The notes under the pieces were generated by a model. It was not told where the DNA came from. It searched no databases and was given only the letters and a program-made list of their open reading frames with translations. Source: Reticulascus tulasneorum (Eukaryota > Ascomycota > Sordariomycetes > Glomerellales > Reticulascaceae). Taken from it: DNA of 64,000 bases. A program made the translations under genes and the position numbers. Below are positions 33,232 to 44,708 of this stretch, one piece after another. Location of the stretch: the NCBI GenBank assembly GCA_001557505.1, contig LSAX01000003.1, positions 4,030,001-4,094,000 on the forward strand. The letters are read 5' to 3'. The first letter of the stretch is position 1. Every line of letters begins with the position of its first letter.

Positions 33232-33576
33232 GACTGCAGCTGGAGCTTGGGCAACGACTTGGAGGGGGTTCCAAGACGAATTACCCTCACTTTAAAGAGC
33301 GACTGAGGTTGAGAAATGATGCAATGGGGGGAAACGAAAGAAACCAACGGCGAAGTTCAAGGATTGCCTTGCTGCGCCGCCAACCAGGGGTTCACGAGAT
33401 CACGTGTGGGGTGCATCATGAAATTACGGAAGCTATTTTGGGGCAAGTTAACTGGTTTGTCTGACATTATGACCCCATTCATACATTAGGTAAGCTAGTT
33501 TATGCGTGCCAAGAGATACAGTAATTTCAGCTTCTCCCAGCACCAACAACCTCACAACCCGCGAGATATCGCCTCT
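33232..33576. other. Promoter of the membrane protein gene and 3' flank of the permease gene
   Basis: No coding frame is supported apart from antisense shadows. Confidence 0.5.
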
Positions 33577-35393
33577 TCAAGCCTCTGCGTTCTTCTCCAC
33601 TCCCATTGTCGATTGTGTCTTATAATCGCTTCCTTTGTCCCCCGCACTTTGGCTTTCCACGTCTGTATCGACACCAAGGACGACAGAATCGGCTCCATGC
33701 ACAACTGCTGGGATGAGGGTCTCCTTGTCCGGGAAGAAAAAGTTGGAGAAGTAGTATAAGAAGACAGACAAGAAAAAGCCATATAGCCAGTTGAAGGAGA
33801 AGAGGTTCGTCATTCCTTGGCCAATGTGCACTGTCGACGGTGACACTCTCGCCGCTAGGCCGGGCAACATGGGAACGATGACGATGACCATGGTCATAAG
33901 GGCTCGCCAGTTGATGCCGTATTTCCCATACCTGTAGATACCGTGAGGATCATACAGAGCGGGAACGTCGTAGCGCCGGCGCTTGATGAACCAGTAGTCG
34001 GTCATTAATATGCCGGCCATCGGAGCCATGAAGATTGCGTAGGCGCTCATGAAGCTCAAGAACGCCTTTGCATTGGCAACAATGATCCAAGGGCACAAGG
34101 CCCAGCCGCCGATGAAAGCGGCGAAAATGGTTCCTCTTCGGTTGTTGAACCACTTTGGGGACAAGGTGGTGATGTCGTTGGCGAAGGAGACCGCATTCGC
34201 GCTGATGTTGACGCTCACCTGTGCTATTAACCAGATGCTGGCACAGAAGAATGCGGCAGCACGACCACCGGGCGTGTTCTGCCATGTTCCGATAATCTCA
34301 AGCGGACTCCAGTATGGCGTACCCCAAATCGACTGTGATGCTGATGCTGAGACGACACCGAATATGCCGACAATGGTCTTGAAGATGGGAATGACGGGAA
34401 GCTGCCAAAACTGGGCACGGGGGTTCTTGCTGAAGCGCGAGAAGTCGGAAATATTGACAGCCAGAGTACTGTACCCGCCTGTCACACTCGTCTATGAATC
34501 ACAGTCAGCAACATTGCATCACGAAGAGTCGGGTATCTCAGAACTTACCAAGTTTGCCAGCCAAAGCCAAGCTCGAGTGGAGCCGTGAACTGTGGCAGGC
34601 TGGTAGAAGAAGTCGCCTTGGCCACCGGCGCGAACGGTGATCCAGATTACCATGCCAAGGGCCATGGGTGGAGTGATGATCGTCTTGACCCAGAACATGT
34701 ACTGGAGCCGATGTGTGGGAATGAGGAGCAGCGGGAATTGAATCAACCAGTAGATGAAGTAGGAAATCATCCCCGAGGTGGTCAGCACCGCCGACGCTGG
34801 GAGCTGGTTTGGTAATGTTGCAAAGCTAGGCCAAATGGAAGTGATGACCTATCGGCGGATTGTGTCAATACATCTCGCGCGGGAAGAGGCACCAGAAACA
34901 AACTCACAGCTCTCACGCACGTCCCTCCTTGAGCACTCTGGACACCGAACCAGAACAGAGCGAGAATACCCCGACTGACGATGCAGAAGTAGCTGAAATA
35001 ATAACCAAAACTGGCTCGAGCAGCAATGGGGAAGGGAATGTGCAGTTCAGATCCGATTGCGCCGTTGAGGACGGTGGGGATGGCGTTGCAGATGCTGGCC
35101 ACCAGCATGATGAGGATGGCATCGGTGCATGTCAGGCCGGTTGTGATGATGGCACTGCCGGAGGTCCAGGTCGAGATGGTGACCAGGTCGGAGAACCAGT
35201 AGGTGATGAAGGCACCTTTGCCCCATGTCCGCCTTTCGGCCGGGACGGGGTCCATGTCGGCATTTGTCCACACACCGGCCGGCGCGATGCTGCTCGGCTG
35301 CTTGGGGAGTTTCCAGCTCGACGGCTGCGTCAGCCGGAGCTTGGCCTTCTCCTTGGCGGCGTGGCCGCGCTGGCGTAGAGCAATTTTCTCCAT
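33577..35393 (-). CDS. NCS1 nucleobase/allantoin-type permease (Fur-like)
   Basis: Three exons (35393-34908, 34848-34549, 34491-33577) give 566 aa; both introns are 57-59 bp with GTGAGT/GTAAGT donors and ATAG acceptors. The protein shows the nucleobase:cation symporter-1 pattern: an early WGKGAFITYWFSDLVTISTWTSGSA, then AIPTVLNGAIGSELHIPFPIAARASFG, ILALFWFGVQSAQGG, and a late NISANAVSFANDITTLSPKWFNNRRG and MAGILMTDYWFIKRRRYDVPALY. About twelve spans are expected at the plasma membrane. Characterised fungal relatives import uracil, uridine, allantoin, purines or thiamine; the exact substrate cannot be read here. It is divergent from the Zn2Cys6 regulator, and their shared promoter carries TCGGCCGA. 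It is probably the uptake step of the adjoining cluster. Confidence 0.9.
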
Positions 35394-36258
35394 GGTCGCG
35401 CAGGATGGAGGATGTATCCTAGCCAAGAATGAGAATTCAAACGGCAGTCAAGCAAATGATACTCAGAAGCAACAGATGGTGATGGATATCGCAACGAGTC
35501 TGTCGTTCATTTCCTCCTGAGAAACGAGCGATGGCGATCCTTGATATTTGAATTGAAGTGGAACCGAGTCCGGAAAGGATGGACTCCCAGAGCACGTATC
35601 GAGTCATTGTGCTCCAACCTCCTATCTTGCCTTATCTGGTGGCCATCTTAGCAAGGCAAATCTGGTCAATTGAATCTGTTGCGATAGGCCGATTGCCATA
35701 GCGATAGCTCTTGGACGGAACCTTGGTAAGCACCTGATGGACAACAACCTGTTAACCCGTCACAGCTGGCACTTCATCAACAGCTGGGGTAACCAACGGC
35801 ACTGCTGGTATTGAAATTATTATCAGCGATAGCAACCAAGGACAAATGCGTATTACAGCACTCGCCCGAGCTTCGGCCGATCACTGCAACCTATCTCATT
35901 AGATAGGGGATTTAGTGAGGTACGGTGGGTGTGCGTGGCCCTGTCCACTACAGGCGCTATTTCGTCCGATTTTCACGCTAGACAGGCGTCAATCGTTGCC
36001 GGTCCCGGCCGGCCACTGCTTGCCAGGATCCATCCCCACCACAACCCACGATCCAATCCATGGCGACTCCCTGCCCGAGCCAATTGCAGTCGGCACGATT
36101 CCAATCACTCTGTTCGCGATAAGGCACATACAGTAATTATGGATTCAATCTGCTCGGTTTCTTGTAAGGCGGCAGACAGGCAGATACGAGGATGACTTCG
36201 TCCGAGTTCCACCCTTACCATTACTCCATCTTGAGCCTCTTCCAATGCTTGTGCGGCA
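35394..36258. promoter_or_regulatory. Divergent permease/regulator promoter with TCGGCCGA and GATA motifs
   Basis: The interval between the permease and regulator starts holds TCGGCCGA at 35873-35880 (480 bp from one start, 379 bp from the other). A CTTATCT (AGATAAG on the other strand) lies at 35631-35637, with further GATA cores near 35825. The palindrome recurs in every other promoter region of the cluster. A Zn2Cys6 factor is expected to bind CGG/CCG half-sites, so the regulator encoded here may control itself and the permease. Confidence 0.6.
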
Positions 36259-38569
36259 ATGTCAGCAAATCCCGTAAATCGTGGAAGACTTGCATGTGCG
36301 TCTTGCACGCGCCGCAAAGTCAAGTGCTCAAAGACTGTTCCGTGCAATAACTGCATTCGTCGGTAGGTCGCCGATACTCAGGCCTCCAATTGCTCACACC
36401 TGCTGACACGAACACCCTCGCAGAGGCGAACAAGACTCGTGCGGCTCCGAGGCCATCGATTCAGGATCTCCGACAGCTGTGGGTGGCTCCCAATCGGTGT
36501 CGCAACGCTCTGCCTCGATTCCGCAGCACTCGAATCACCACGAACTTGACTTTCTCCGACGCAAGATTGCCGATCTCGAGGACAAGGTCCGCCAGGCGGC
36601 TTCGTCGGATACTCAGAGACATCATCCAACGCCACCCACGAACGACGCCGCATCCGAAGCTGAGTCGGGCCCAGTCGACCCGAGACTGGACGAGCCAGAA
36701 TCACCTGTAATAAACCTGCCAAGCCAACGACCGGACACGAGCGATGCCATAGTCAAAGACGCAGCATCCATACTCGAGTTCCTGGCCTGGGGTCGGCGAA
36801 AGAACCCGGACTACCAGACGGTCGTCTCGCCCGAGGCTACTCTGATCGTCAGTAGCAGCTCTGGTCACCTTCGCGATTCGCACCAGCAGGAAGAACTCCA
36901 GCACAGCTTTGGAGAGTTTTCGCAGCCTGCTGTGCTTCAATTGCTTTTGCCAAGCCCCCGACAGGTCTGGCAGCTCATCGATTATCACGAGGAGTCGTTG
37001 CTATGGTATCATGGATCATACTTTGGACCTACTTTCCGGAGCCAACTGGAGGTCTTCTACAACCGTTATAACGGAATAATCGAGAGCCGAGGTGTCAACT
37101 TGCAATGGGTTGCCCTCCTCTTCTCGGTGTTGACCGCCAGCATTGTGTGCGCACCAGCCCAGCGTGCACAGGTGTGGGGGTTCCGCGATCCCGAACGCCA
37201 ACTCCTATCGAAGCGATGGTACCAGGCCGCCATTAATTGCCTCAACCAGGCCGAATACACTGCCAACCTCAGCATATTATCTTGTCAAACAATTGCCACA
37301 CTGACAATCTCAGCACACATGCTGGGATTCTCTAACGCACAGAGTATCCATCTTGCAGCAGCTGTGAGGATCGCCCAGTCCCTGGCACTGCATCGTCTTG
37401 GGCGTGACACTGGCGGCAGCGTAGTTGAGAAGGAGACTGGCCGTCGCGTTTGGTGCCAGCTATGCAGTCAAGATTGGTTTGGCATTCCCTTCTCGGAGAG
37501 CTACCTCATAAATCCGCTGTATTCTATTTCCGAACCGCCTGCGAACTGTGATGACCAGGATATGATCCCGCAACCGGAGGACAAACCCACGAGCACAAGC
37601 TATTGTCGCTTTCTTCGTGAGATCGCTTCTATCATGCCTCATTTGCAGGATGGTTTGATGACATGCAATACTGCATACACTCGATACGAACAAGTTCTGA
37701 CTTGGGACGCAAACTTACGCGCACTTGCCACCACCGGCCGCCCGATCTTCTTATCGAATGTTCCTATAGAACCAGAGTGGCCCTCTTATATTCCCTGGGC
37801 GCGTCGTGCTCTGGCGATCAGCTCTAGTCATAAAATCATAATGATTCATCGTTCATTCCTCTCCGAAAGCTTCACGAACCCAGCTTTTGCCTTCACACGG
37901 CGGACTTGTATAGCGGCATCCAAAACCATCATCAAGGAATACAAGGCTGTGGTCGAGGAAGATGGCCCAATTCTATGGATCCACCAAGCTTTCTCAGTCG
38001 CGGCATCCATCATTCTGATACTGGATGTCTTGCATCGAGGGCCGGGCGAACTGGAGACTGAGGAGCACCGGCATCTGGCAGAAGATGTCCTGGAAATCCT
38101 ACGACAATGTCGCAACAGTATGATTGCGGCGCGAGGCGTAAAGCTTCTTGGAGCTATGCTTGCTGAGGTGGCTCGAGCAGCGAACAGCGAAACATCGTCC
38201 AACCATGGACAGAAAAGGTCACAAGAGGACGCAGGATTTTTGGGTGATGGGCCAAATCGCACGGCGAAGAGACCTAAGGGCTTCGATGTGCCTCACTTTG
38301 TGAAGACTTTTTGTGAAGGCAACGGGGCTACTACTCAACAAATGGCCCCCGGCCCATCCCGCGCCACAGCTGCTGTTGACGTTCTCGGAAGAGCTGCTCA
38401 GGAGCCCGCGGCCTTCCAGTACGACACCAGCGGTGCACAGGACGTCGATTTGTTCCCCCTTGGCCAACCTGAGCTCAACTTCGCATTTCCGTCAGGAAGC
38501 TTAGAAGGGACTAATGGCTTTGAGAATCTTCTTTATTTGGCAAACAACGATTGTTTCTCGATATTTTAG
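36259..38569 (+). CDS. Zn2Cys6 transcription factor, likely cluster regulator
   Basis: A short first exon (36259-36362) and a 61-bp intron (GTAGGT donor, GCTGACAC branch site, GCAG acceptor) precede the main exon 36424-38569; total 749 aa. Exon 1 encodes the binuclear zinc cluster: CASCTRRKVKC then CNNCIRRGEQDSC across the splice, six cysteines in the standard spacing. A short linker leads to a coiled coil (LDFLRRKIADLEDKVRQ), typical of dimeric factors. The fungal-type middle homology region spans roughly residues 200-500 (AAVRIAQSLALHRLG; KETGRRVWCQLCSQDW). The C-terminus is low complexity and may activate transcription. The gene is divergent from the NCS1 permease and lies beside the dioxygenase genes, so it is probably their pathway-specific regulator. 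Confidence 0.9.
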
Positions 38570-38761
38570 TTATCGAGGAGGCACCTAGCACTTCATATGG
38601 AGTGGATTAGGTCCTCTGTGTAAGTATTAGTTATGAAGTCACGAAAGTAATGTAGCGATTCTCTCTAGCACATCGATACTGCTGGATTTCTGATTATCTT
38701 CTTTCTGGCTTTGAAATGAGGTGCACGTACATATAGTTTATCATCTTGACACCAGAAAATA

Positions 38762-39604
38762 CTAAATCTTTTCAAACAGAACGCCAATTGCCCGCTTCAC
38801 TCCTTCAAGATCCTCCAGGATCGGCTGATGTCCGCTTTTGACTACCTCCATCCAACTTTCACCTCCGACTAATCCACTCAGATCCTTAGATCTATCAACT
38901 GGGCTGATCATGTCCTTGTCTCCCGCGATGAAGACTACCGGAGCCTTGATCCGGCTATACTCGGGGTCCACATGAGTCAAATCAACCACTGCCTCACATG
39001 TCTGGGCATATGCCTCTGGGTCTGATGCAGCGACTGCGTCCCACACAGCCTGGCGAGCGATAGCATCGACATGTCGCTTTTCAGTGTCCTCGTAGAAATT
39101 AGTTTTGGTGGCTAGGTCTGCCGCGAACCCAATACCCTTTTGCCTCACAACTGCGGCGAGGCCAAGCATGCGTTGTCTGGCTGCCGGGATGTGTCCCGCT
39201 GCACGTCCGGAACCGAGCAATGCGAGCCCCGCGATGGCTTCGGGATGTTGCGCGGCGTATTGTAAGGCGACGATGGCTCCGAGGGAGTGGCCGATGAGGA
39301 TGATACCGCTCTGCGGTGAAGTAGGAGCTGCTTGCAGAGATGCGACGAGATCGTGTAAGTCGGTGACATGGCCGGCGATGGAGTATTGTTTGGATGACTC
39401 GAGACGTGGTGTTTCGCCGAAGCCTGGGAAGTCGACTAGGACTACGTTGAAATCCTGTGGGAAGAATGGTATGAGAGGAGTGAACGTTTCTGTCGAGCCA
39501 CCAAGGCCGTGGAGACAAAAAACTAGTCTTCCAGAGGGATTGCCTGTTTGGAGAAAATGTGTTTGCGTCCCGGATGAGGTTGTAAAGGTTCTTTGGGCTG
39601 ACAT
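38762..39604 (-). CDS. Alpha/beta-hydrolase
   Basis: An intronless protein of 280 aa with a complete alpha/beta-hydrolase fold. The oxyanion segment is LVFCLHGLGGS (residues 28-38), the nucleophile elbow is GHSLGA, the acid is expected in FIAGDKDMISP, and the final His is in KSGHQPILED. The size and motifs are close to 3-oxoadipate enol-lactonase-type and ester hydrolases; the substrate is unknown. No signal peptide is present, so it is intracellular. It is divergent from the first XanA-like gene, and a TCGGCCGA palindrome sits about midway between their starts. Within the cluster it could hydrolyse a lactone, ester or amide formed after oxidation. Confidence 0.88.
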   Translation of the reverse strand: MSAQRTFTTSSGTQTHFLQTGNPSGRLVFCLHGLGGSTETFTPLIPFFPQDFNVVLVDFPGFGETPRLESSKQYSIAGHVTDLHDLVASLQAAPTSPQSGIILIGHSLGAIVALQYAAQHPEAIAGLALLGSGRAAGHIPAARQRMLGLAAVVRQKGIGFAADLATKTNFYEDTEKRHVDAIARQAVWDAVAASDPEAYAQTCEAVVDLTHVDPEYSRIKAPVVFIAGDKDMISPVDRSKDLSGLVGGESWMEVVKSGHQPILEDLEGVKRAIGVLFEKI

Positions 39605-39825
39605 CGTGGTGGTAAATGGCTTTTCTGCGATTATAACGACAACAACAGATCAATCATATCAATGTAGAGATAACTTGAGGTACAGTTGAGTATGGACAAT
39701 ATTCATACAGCTTTTCACAGGATTGGATGGCACTAGCCTCGCGACTTTCTCGTCTCGCGATTCAGATACTGCGGCCGAGGGACGAGATACAGAACAAGCC
39801 CACCAGTCCCAGGTGCCAATTTGGC

Positions 39826-39833
39826 TCGGCCGA
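39826..39833. promoter_or_regulatory. TCGGCCGA palindrome in the hydrolase/XanA-like promoter
   Basis: It sits within GCTCGGCCGAGC, a perfect 12-bp palindrome, 222 bp from the hydrolase start and 229 bp from the dioxygenase start. A related half-palindrome CGGCCGAG lies at 39772-39779, and GATAAA is nearby at about 39947. Confidence 0.6.
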
Positions 39834-40061
39834 GCTCCGCTTTTGATGTCTAGTGGTGGGGATGCTCGCCCGATCATCCTACTAGTGGATTTCGGTATCG
39901 AAGTTGAACCAAGTCTCGGCCTCGCACAGGCTGACTCGAGTATGGATAAAGTTGGAATGATAATCGGACTCGACTTCTACATATCTGCCAACGTGAACTA
40001 GACACTCTTTTGCATTCTTGCCTTGCCGCCATTTTGAAATATCCAGCTCATTTTCTTCACA

Positions 40062-41465
40062 ATGGTCATTTCATCTGTTGTTACGGAAGAGGAGACAGCT
40101 CTCTACCTGTCTACCAAGAAGATCCAATTCAACCTTCCGCATGCGCAGTCATCAACTGGAAAAATAGTGCCAATTGAGCATGGACCCACGAGCAAAGTAG
40201 ACTTTGGTGCATTGGTCTACGGGATTGACTTGAACAACTTCACCGATGCAGACTTCGACTTCATATCAGATGCACTCCATACCCACAAGCTTCTTGTCTT
40301 CAAGGAGCAACCGCAGATGCTGAAGCCACAACAGCAGTATAAGTTGACTTCTAGGTACGAAAGTCATACTTGCACTGGGGAATTGGGAATTAAGGCTGAC
40401 GTGACTTGCAGCTTCGACCCTGACGAGACGACTGGCGGGTTTGCTCATGGCGCCGACCCGCTACTAACTCAGCACAACGGTCTGAAGATTTATGGTCTCC
40501 CGAAACGCCCAGCAATTCCTGTCCAGCCACAAGTACACATTTTAGGACGTGGCCCCTTACCAGAGGATCACTTCGGGTTTCCTCCGGATTTCGAAGTTCA
40601 GGGAATCAACCACGAAGAATTTCACCTGCCACCCCATATTTCGAACGAGGACCGCGAAGCTGGTGCTTCCCGCTTCTACCAATGGCACTTTGATGCTGCC
40701 TTGTACGCCATTCCACCGCCGCGTGTTGGTTGCTTATTAGCTGTACGGACGCCCAAGGGTCCGGATGTTACTGTGCGCTGGGACGATGGGACTGGCACAG
40801 AAATGAAAATAGCACCAGGCGCAACTGCCACAGTGGCAGGCAGCCGGGCTCTGGCTTTGCTCGATGATGAGACCAGAGATATAGTCATGAATAGCCGCAT
40901 CGAATACGCGCCGCACGCATTTGCATGGATGGTAGGAGCCCATAGCACTCGACTGGGACATCTACTTGAGACGGAAGGGCTTGAGAAGCCGCTGGACCAG
41001 CTGCCCAAGTGGAATAAAGAGGAAGTCTGCATTTACCCCATGGTTTGGACGAATCCCAAAACGGGGGAGAAGTCACTGCAAGTGCATGGGCAAGGAGCAT
41101 ACAAGCTCTATCTCAAAAGCAGTCCCGATGGCGAGGAAACGATTGTGGATGATTTGCAAGAAGTGAGGGCTTTCATGCATGGGTAAGTGGTACTTACTCC
41201 CTTTCTCGACAGGATGATGGCTAACTCGGATGCAGACTTATGCGTCCGGTATTGGAACCTGAGAACATATACGCCCATCGTCATGAAGAGCAGGATGTAA
41301 TCCTGTGGTACAACAGGGCACTATGGCATAGCATTGTGAGTGACGGTATGCCTAGCAGCTGGGGCCTCTCGCTAACTTGATTATCAGACTGAGTTCCCCA
41401 AGTCGTATGGCCCGAGGGTGATGCATCAATGTAATGTGGCAGCTAGTGATCATCCGACGGGATGA
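40062..41465 (+). CDS. XanA-like Fe(II)/2-oxoglutarate dioxygenase, copy 1
   Basis: Four exons (40062-40354, 40412-41182, 41236-41335, 41388-41465) encode 413 aa, with introns of 53-57 bp and matching phases. The protein belongs to the TauD/TfdA-type dioxygenases and resembles the fungal xanthine dioxygenase group. The iron-binding H-x-D is in FYQWHFDAALY, the distal His in NRALWHSI, and the 2-oxoglutarate Arg in GPRVMHQCNVAASD. Typical middle segments are VRWDDGTGTEMKIAPGAT, EYAPHAFAWMVGAHS and YPMVWTNPKTGEKSLQVHG. XanA oxidises xanthine to urate using 2-oxoglutarate; that this copy uses xanthine is inferred from resemblance only. The last two exons carry essential residues, so the long second-exon frame alone would be an inactive fragment. 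Confidence 0.85.
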
Positions 41466-42316
41466 GTGGCATCAAAATGGGCGCGCAATAGTTGATTAAC
41501 AACGTAGATTGCAGTGTTGAGGATGAAATGGAAGCAGAACCTTGGTCTAATCATCCCTTGTTTGAGCATGAGCACGAAAATCTGGAATGAATGTAATCCC
41601 GAGATAGTGAACAATGATCAATCCCACAATTACAAGATAAAGTACGCGTTAACGAACGAGAAAGTAATTCTTGAAACCAGATCCAATTCATCCGTGAGCA
41701 ATGCCGCTAGGATCCATCCCTGCTGCTTAATTCGATCCAGTATTCGCCCTGTGATGGTGTGTTAAACGAGAGAGGTTCTGCCAGGATGACCTGATTAGCT
41801 CGAGAATCTGCTCGCTGCAGTCCAAATCCATGCTTGATCATTGAAATAAAACTGACTTACGTATTACGCTGGCCAGTTTTCCCCCCGTCCAAGCCATTGC
41901 TCCGAATGGTTGGTTAGTGGGGATTGTCCCTATCAATCGATAGGCGGCCGAGATTGCTGTCTCACCTCGGCCGAGGCGTGCTTCTTGATAGGCACCCTTT
42001 CCCCCCATCCAATAGCAGGTTAGATGTTAGTACTCAACACCAATGAGAAACAACATTCCTATCAAAAGATCGCACAGGAAACTTCTGACTCGCGAGTGGC
42101 GAAGCGCGATCAAACATATCGGTTGGTCACTGCCCTAGAATCTTGTCTCGGCCTCGCTTCCAAAGTTTGTCACGAAGCTTTCACACTCTGTTGTTGACAA
42201 GAACATAAAACCGTGCTTTCAAGATCATCAATTACCTCAAACTCAAACCATTTCATTCATCACAGAAGCAGCAAGATACCCTTATACTCGGCTTATTATC
42301 AATCTCAATTACCAAC
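41466..42316. promoter_or_regulatory. Promoter region of the second dioxygenase type, with TCGGCCGA and GATA pair
   Basis: CCTCGGCCGAGG (41965-41976) is a perfect palindrome 343 bp before the start at 42317. A half-palindrome CGGCCGAG is at 41945-41952. CCTATC and GATAGG arms at 41929-41944 form an inverted GATA pair, and another GATA lies near 41985. The left part is the 3' flank of the XanA-like gene. No coding frame is supported. Confidence 0.6.
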
Positions 42317-43422
42317 ATGGCGGAACAGACCAAATACGCAGAGAGACCAATCCCTCAAGTAAGAGGGATGCCTAATGTAACTTGACACCCAGAACGTCCA
42401 CTAACAAGTAACAGATCTCTCTTCGGGACTTTGATTCTCGCATAGAGGAGATTACGGAACAGCTGTGCGATGCCGCCGAGAAAGTCGGCTTCTTCGCCAT
42501 CAAAGATCATGGCCTCACCGAATCCGAAGTACAAGACATGTTCAACGTTTCCGAATCTTTTTTCCAGCTTCCCGACGAAGTGAAAGCAACCGTACCTTGG
42601 AGCCCCCAGAACGTTGGGTGGGAGAAGATGTCCCAAATCAGACCCTCTACTGGCGCCGCGGATACCAAGGAGTCCTACCAGCTGCAATTTGGCGAAAACA
42701 TGAACGGTCTTTGGATGGGTGACGACCAGCTTCCCAGCTTCAAGGACAACAGCCTTTCATTCATGCACCGCGTGCAAAAGGTATCAGAGAAGCTTATGCT
42801 GTGCTTCGCACGCGGGTTGGGATTCGCAGACGACTACTTCAAGAACTACCATGACGTCACGCAGCCCAACTCCCAATCCGTCCTCAGACTGCTGCACTAC
42901 TTTGAGACCCCCAAGACAAACGACGGCAAGATATACCACCGCGCTGGTGCGCATGCAGATTGGGGTTTCCTTACACTTCTCTTTCAGCGCGAAGGCCAGT
43001 CAGGCCTGGAAATCTGCCCTGGACGGGAAGTTGTTACGGAGTTCGCCCTAGGCGATACCTGGACGAAAGTGGAATTTGAGCCTGGCGTGATCATCTGCAA
43101 TATTGGTGATCTCCTCATGAGCTGGAGCGACGACCGCTTCAAGTCCACATTCCACCGCGTCAAGGCGCCATCGGAGCCCGGGGACTACTACGGAGAAAGA
43201 TACAGCATCGCGTTTTTCAACCAACCACGCAAGGATTCTTTGATTCAGGGACCAAAAAAGAAGTACCCCCTTGTGACTGGCGAGGAGTTCAACGCCAGGG
43301 CCATGGCGACACAGTTTACGGCTTTGCAGGCGAAGTTGAAGGTGCAGGCGGAGGATGAAGATAATCAACCGACCAAGATTGGAGGACAAGGATCAGCGGC
43401 AACGGTAACAGCAGCAGCTTAG
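42317..43422 (+). CDS. Isopenicillin-N-synthase-like Fe(II)/2-oxoglutarate dioxygenase
   Basis: A 14-codon first exon (42317-42358), a 56-bp intron (GTAAGA donor, ACAG acceptor) and a main exon 42415-43422 give 349 aa. The DIOX_N part includes CDAAEKVGFFAIKDHGL and FFQLPDEVKA. The catalytic core has HADWGFLTLLFQ (His and Asp ligands), STFHRVKAP (second His) and RYSIAFF (2-oxoglutarate Arg). The superfamily includes thymine 7-hydroxylase, gibberellin and flavonoid oxidases and IPNS. Its place between two XanA-like genes and beside a nucleobase permease makes a nucleobase-like substrate plausible, but this is inference. No signal peptide is present. The promoter carries the shared palindrome. 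Confidence 0.88.
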
Positions 43423-43955
43423 GGTTGTATGTGTGGAATCTACGTACGCAAAAGCCATTTCAAATGTAAACAAGCAAGAATTAGTCTATACAATTTTTTC
43501 TTAAGAGCTATTGTGTGTAGGACACGGGGTTATTGTATCCGTTGTATAGAACCGTCGTGTTAGGCCTACTGTGTTCTACAAAAGCAGAAACGACGAAAGA
43601 AAACGCCTGAAAATTTATATGAATACACTTTTCCTAAGTAATTTTGTGCCAGTTCAAGTTCGGTGCACCATGTCACGAATATCGACCAAGTGCTCTCTCA
43701 ACAGAGTGTCTTTGTGAAGGACTGCTCAGAGGGCTGAAACTGATATAAATTGTCATTTGAAGAACTTCTGAAGCCATTCTGCTCAAACTTAAACATCTCT
43801 GTTTCTCAGTGTGACTAACTATCCTAAGCTGTTGGGCATCTGCAAGATATGATTCGTGAACTTTCATTGCTTTTGATATGAGCTATACGCAGCCTACTTC
43901 TAGTGAAGATAAAGAATCAGGTTATCTCCCAACTCTAATCCCAACCTGTTTCTCC
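43423..43955. other. Intergenic, no gene seen
   Basis: Convergent 3' flanks. No supported frame. Confidence 0.5.
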
Positions 43956-44708
43956 TCATGCAGCCGCGCAAGTGCTCCCTGACCTGGTACATCCCTCAGG
44001 ACACGGCGCATTTGGATCATATTGCCAGTTGAAAAATGGATCCGTCTCATTGGCCAAGACCGACCCAACGAGTCTCGTCGGCAATGGCAGGTCAAACGAC
44101 TGGGAGAAGACATCAATCGATGCGATCCGAATCTGTCCCCAGCCCTTTTCGATGAGCGTTTCGATGCTGGTCCCGTACACATACTCCTTGAACCCCGCCC
44201 ACCGAATAGCGGCTGCACACATTGGGCAGCTTTCAGCATTGGTGTAGAGCGTGAAGTCTGCAAATGCCGCCAATGCCGCACTCGGTGTCATGTTGTAGGA
44301 TCCCATTGGATCAGTGAGGACAGCGGAGCAATTGGAAATGGCTGCGATCTCGCCTGATATTTGTTAGTATTTCCACCATGAAATGAATCGTGTCGGCATA
44401 CCGTGGAGAGTAGGATTTCCAGTCGCTCTATTGCTGTTTGCACCTATGCAAACTAGTTCACCAAGTCCACCCCCAGTATGGTTGACGATGACCGTTCCGA
44501 AGGCCCCAAAGGCACAAGGACTTAGCAGCGCCAAGTTTGCTTGGCGCATCCAGTATGCTCTTGTGGTAAAGTTGATGCCGTTGATGCTCAGGGACTGGTC
44601 CCCAATCGGGACCTGCTCACCTCGTCGCTCGATTGCATGATGTCGATGGCCAAGGATGCCAGTGGCCATACAGGCTGCTAAGAGCACAAACAACGCGCGT
44701 GGAGACAT
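43956..44708 (-). CDS. Secreted cytidine/deoxycytidylate-type (nucleoside or nucleobase) deaminase
   Basis: Two exons (44708-44402 and 44353-43956) joined across a 48-bp intron encode 234 aa. The signal peptide is MSPRALFVLLAACMATGILG, unusual for a family that is mostly intracellular. The zinc site of the CMP/dCMP/guanine deaminase superfamily is complete: HGE at residues 102-104 (the splice falls inside the Gly codon) and C-x2-C at 145-148 in ESCPMCAAAIRWAG. A preceding LLSPCAFGAFGTVIVNHTGG matches the first strands of the fold. It would deaminate an amino-purine or pyrimidine outside the cell or in the vacuole, feeding the permease; the substrate is not determinable. It is divergent from the second XanA-like gene, and their promoter holds two TCGGCCGA sites. 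Confidence 0.82.

Noticed and set aside
34860..35378. 172-codon frame antisense to the permease
   Set aside because: Antisense shadow of the first permease exon and intron.
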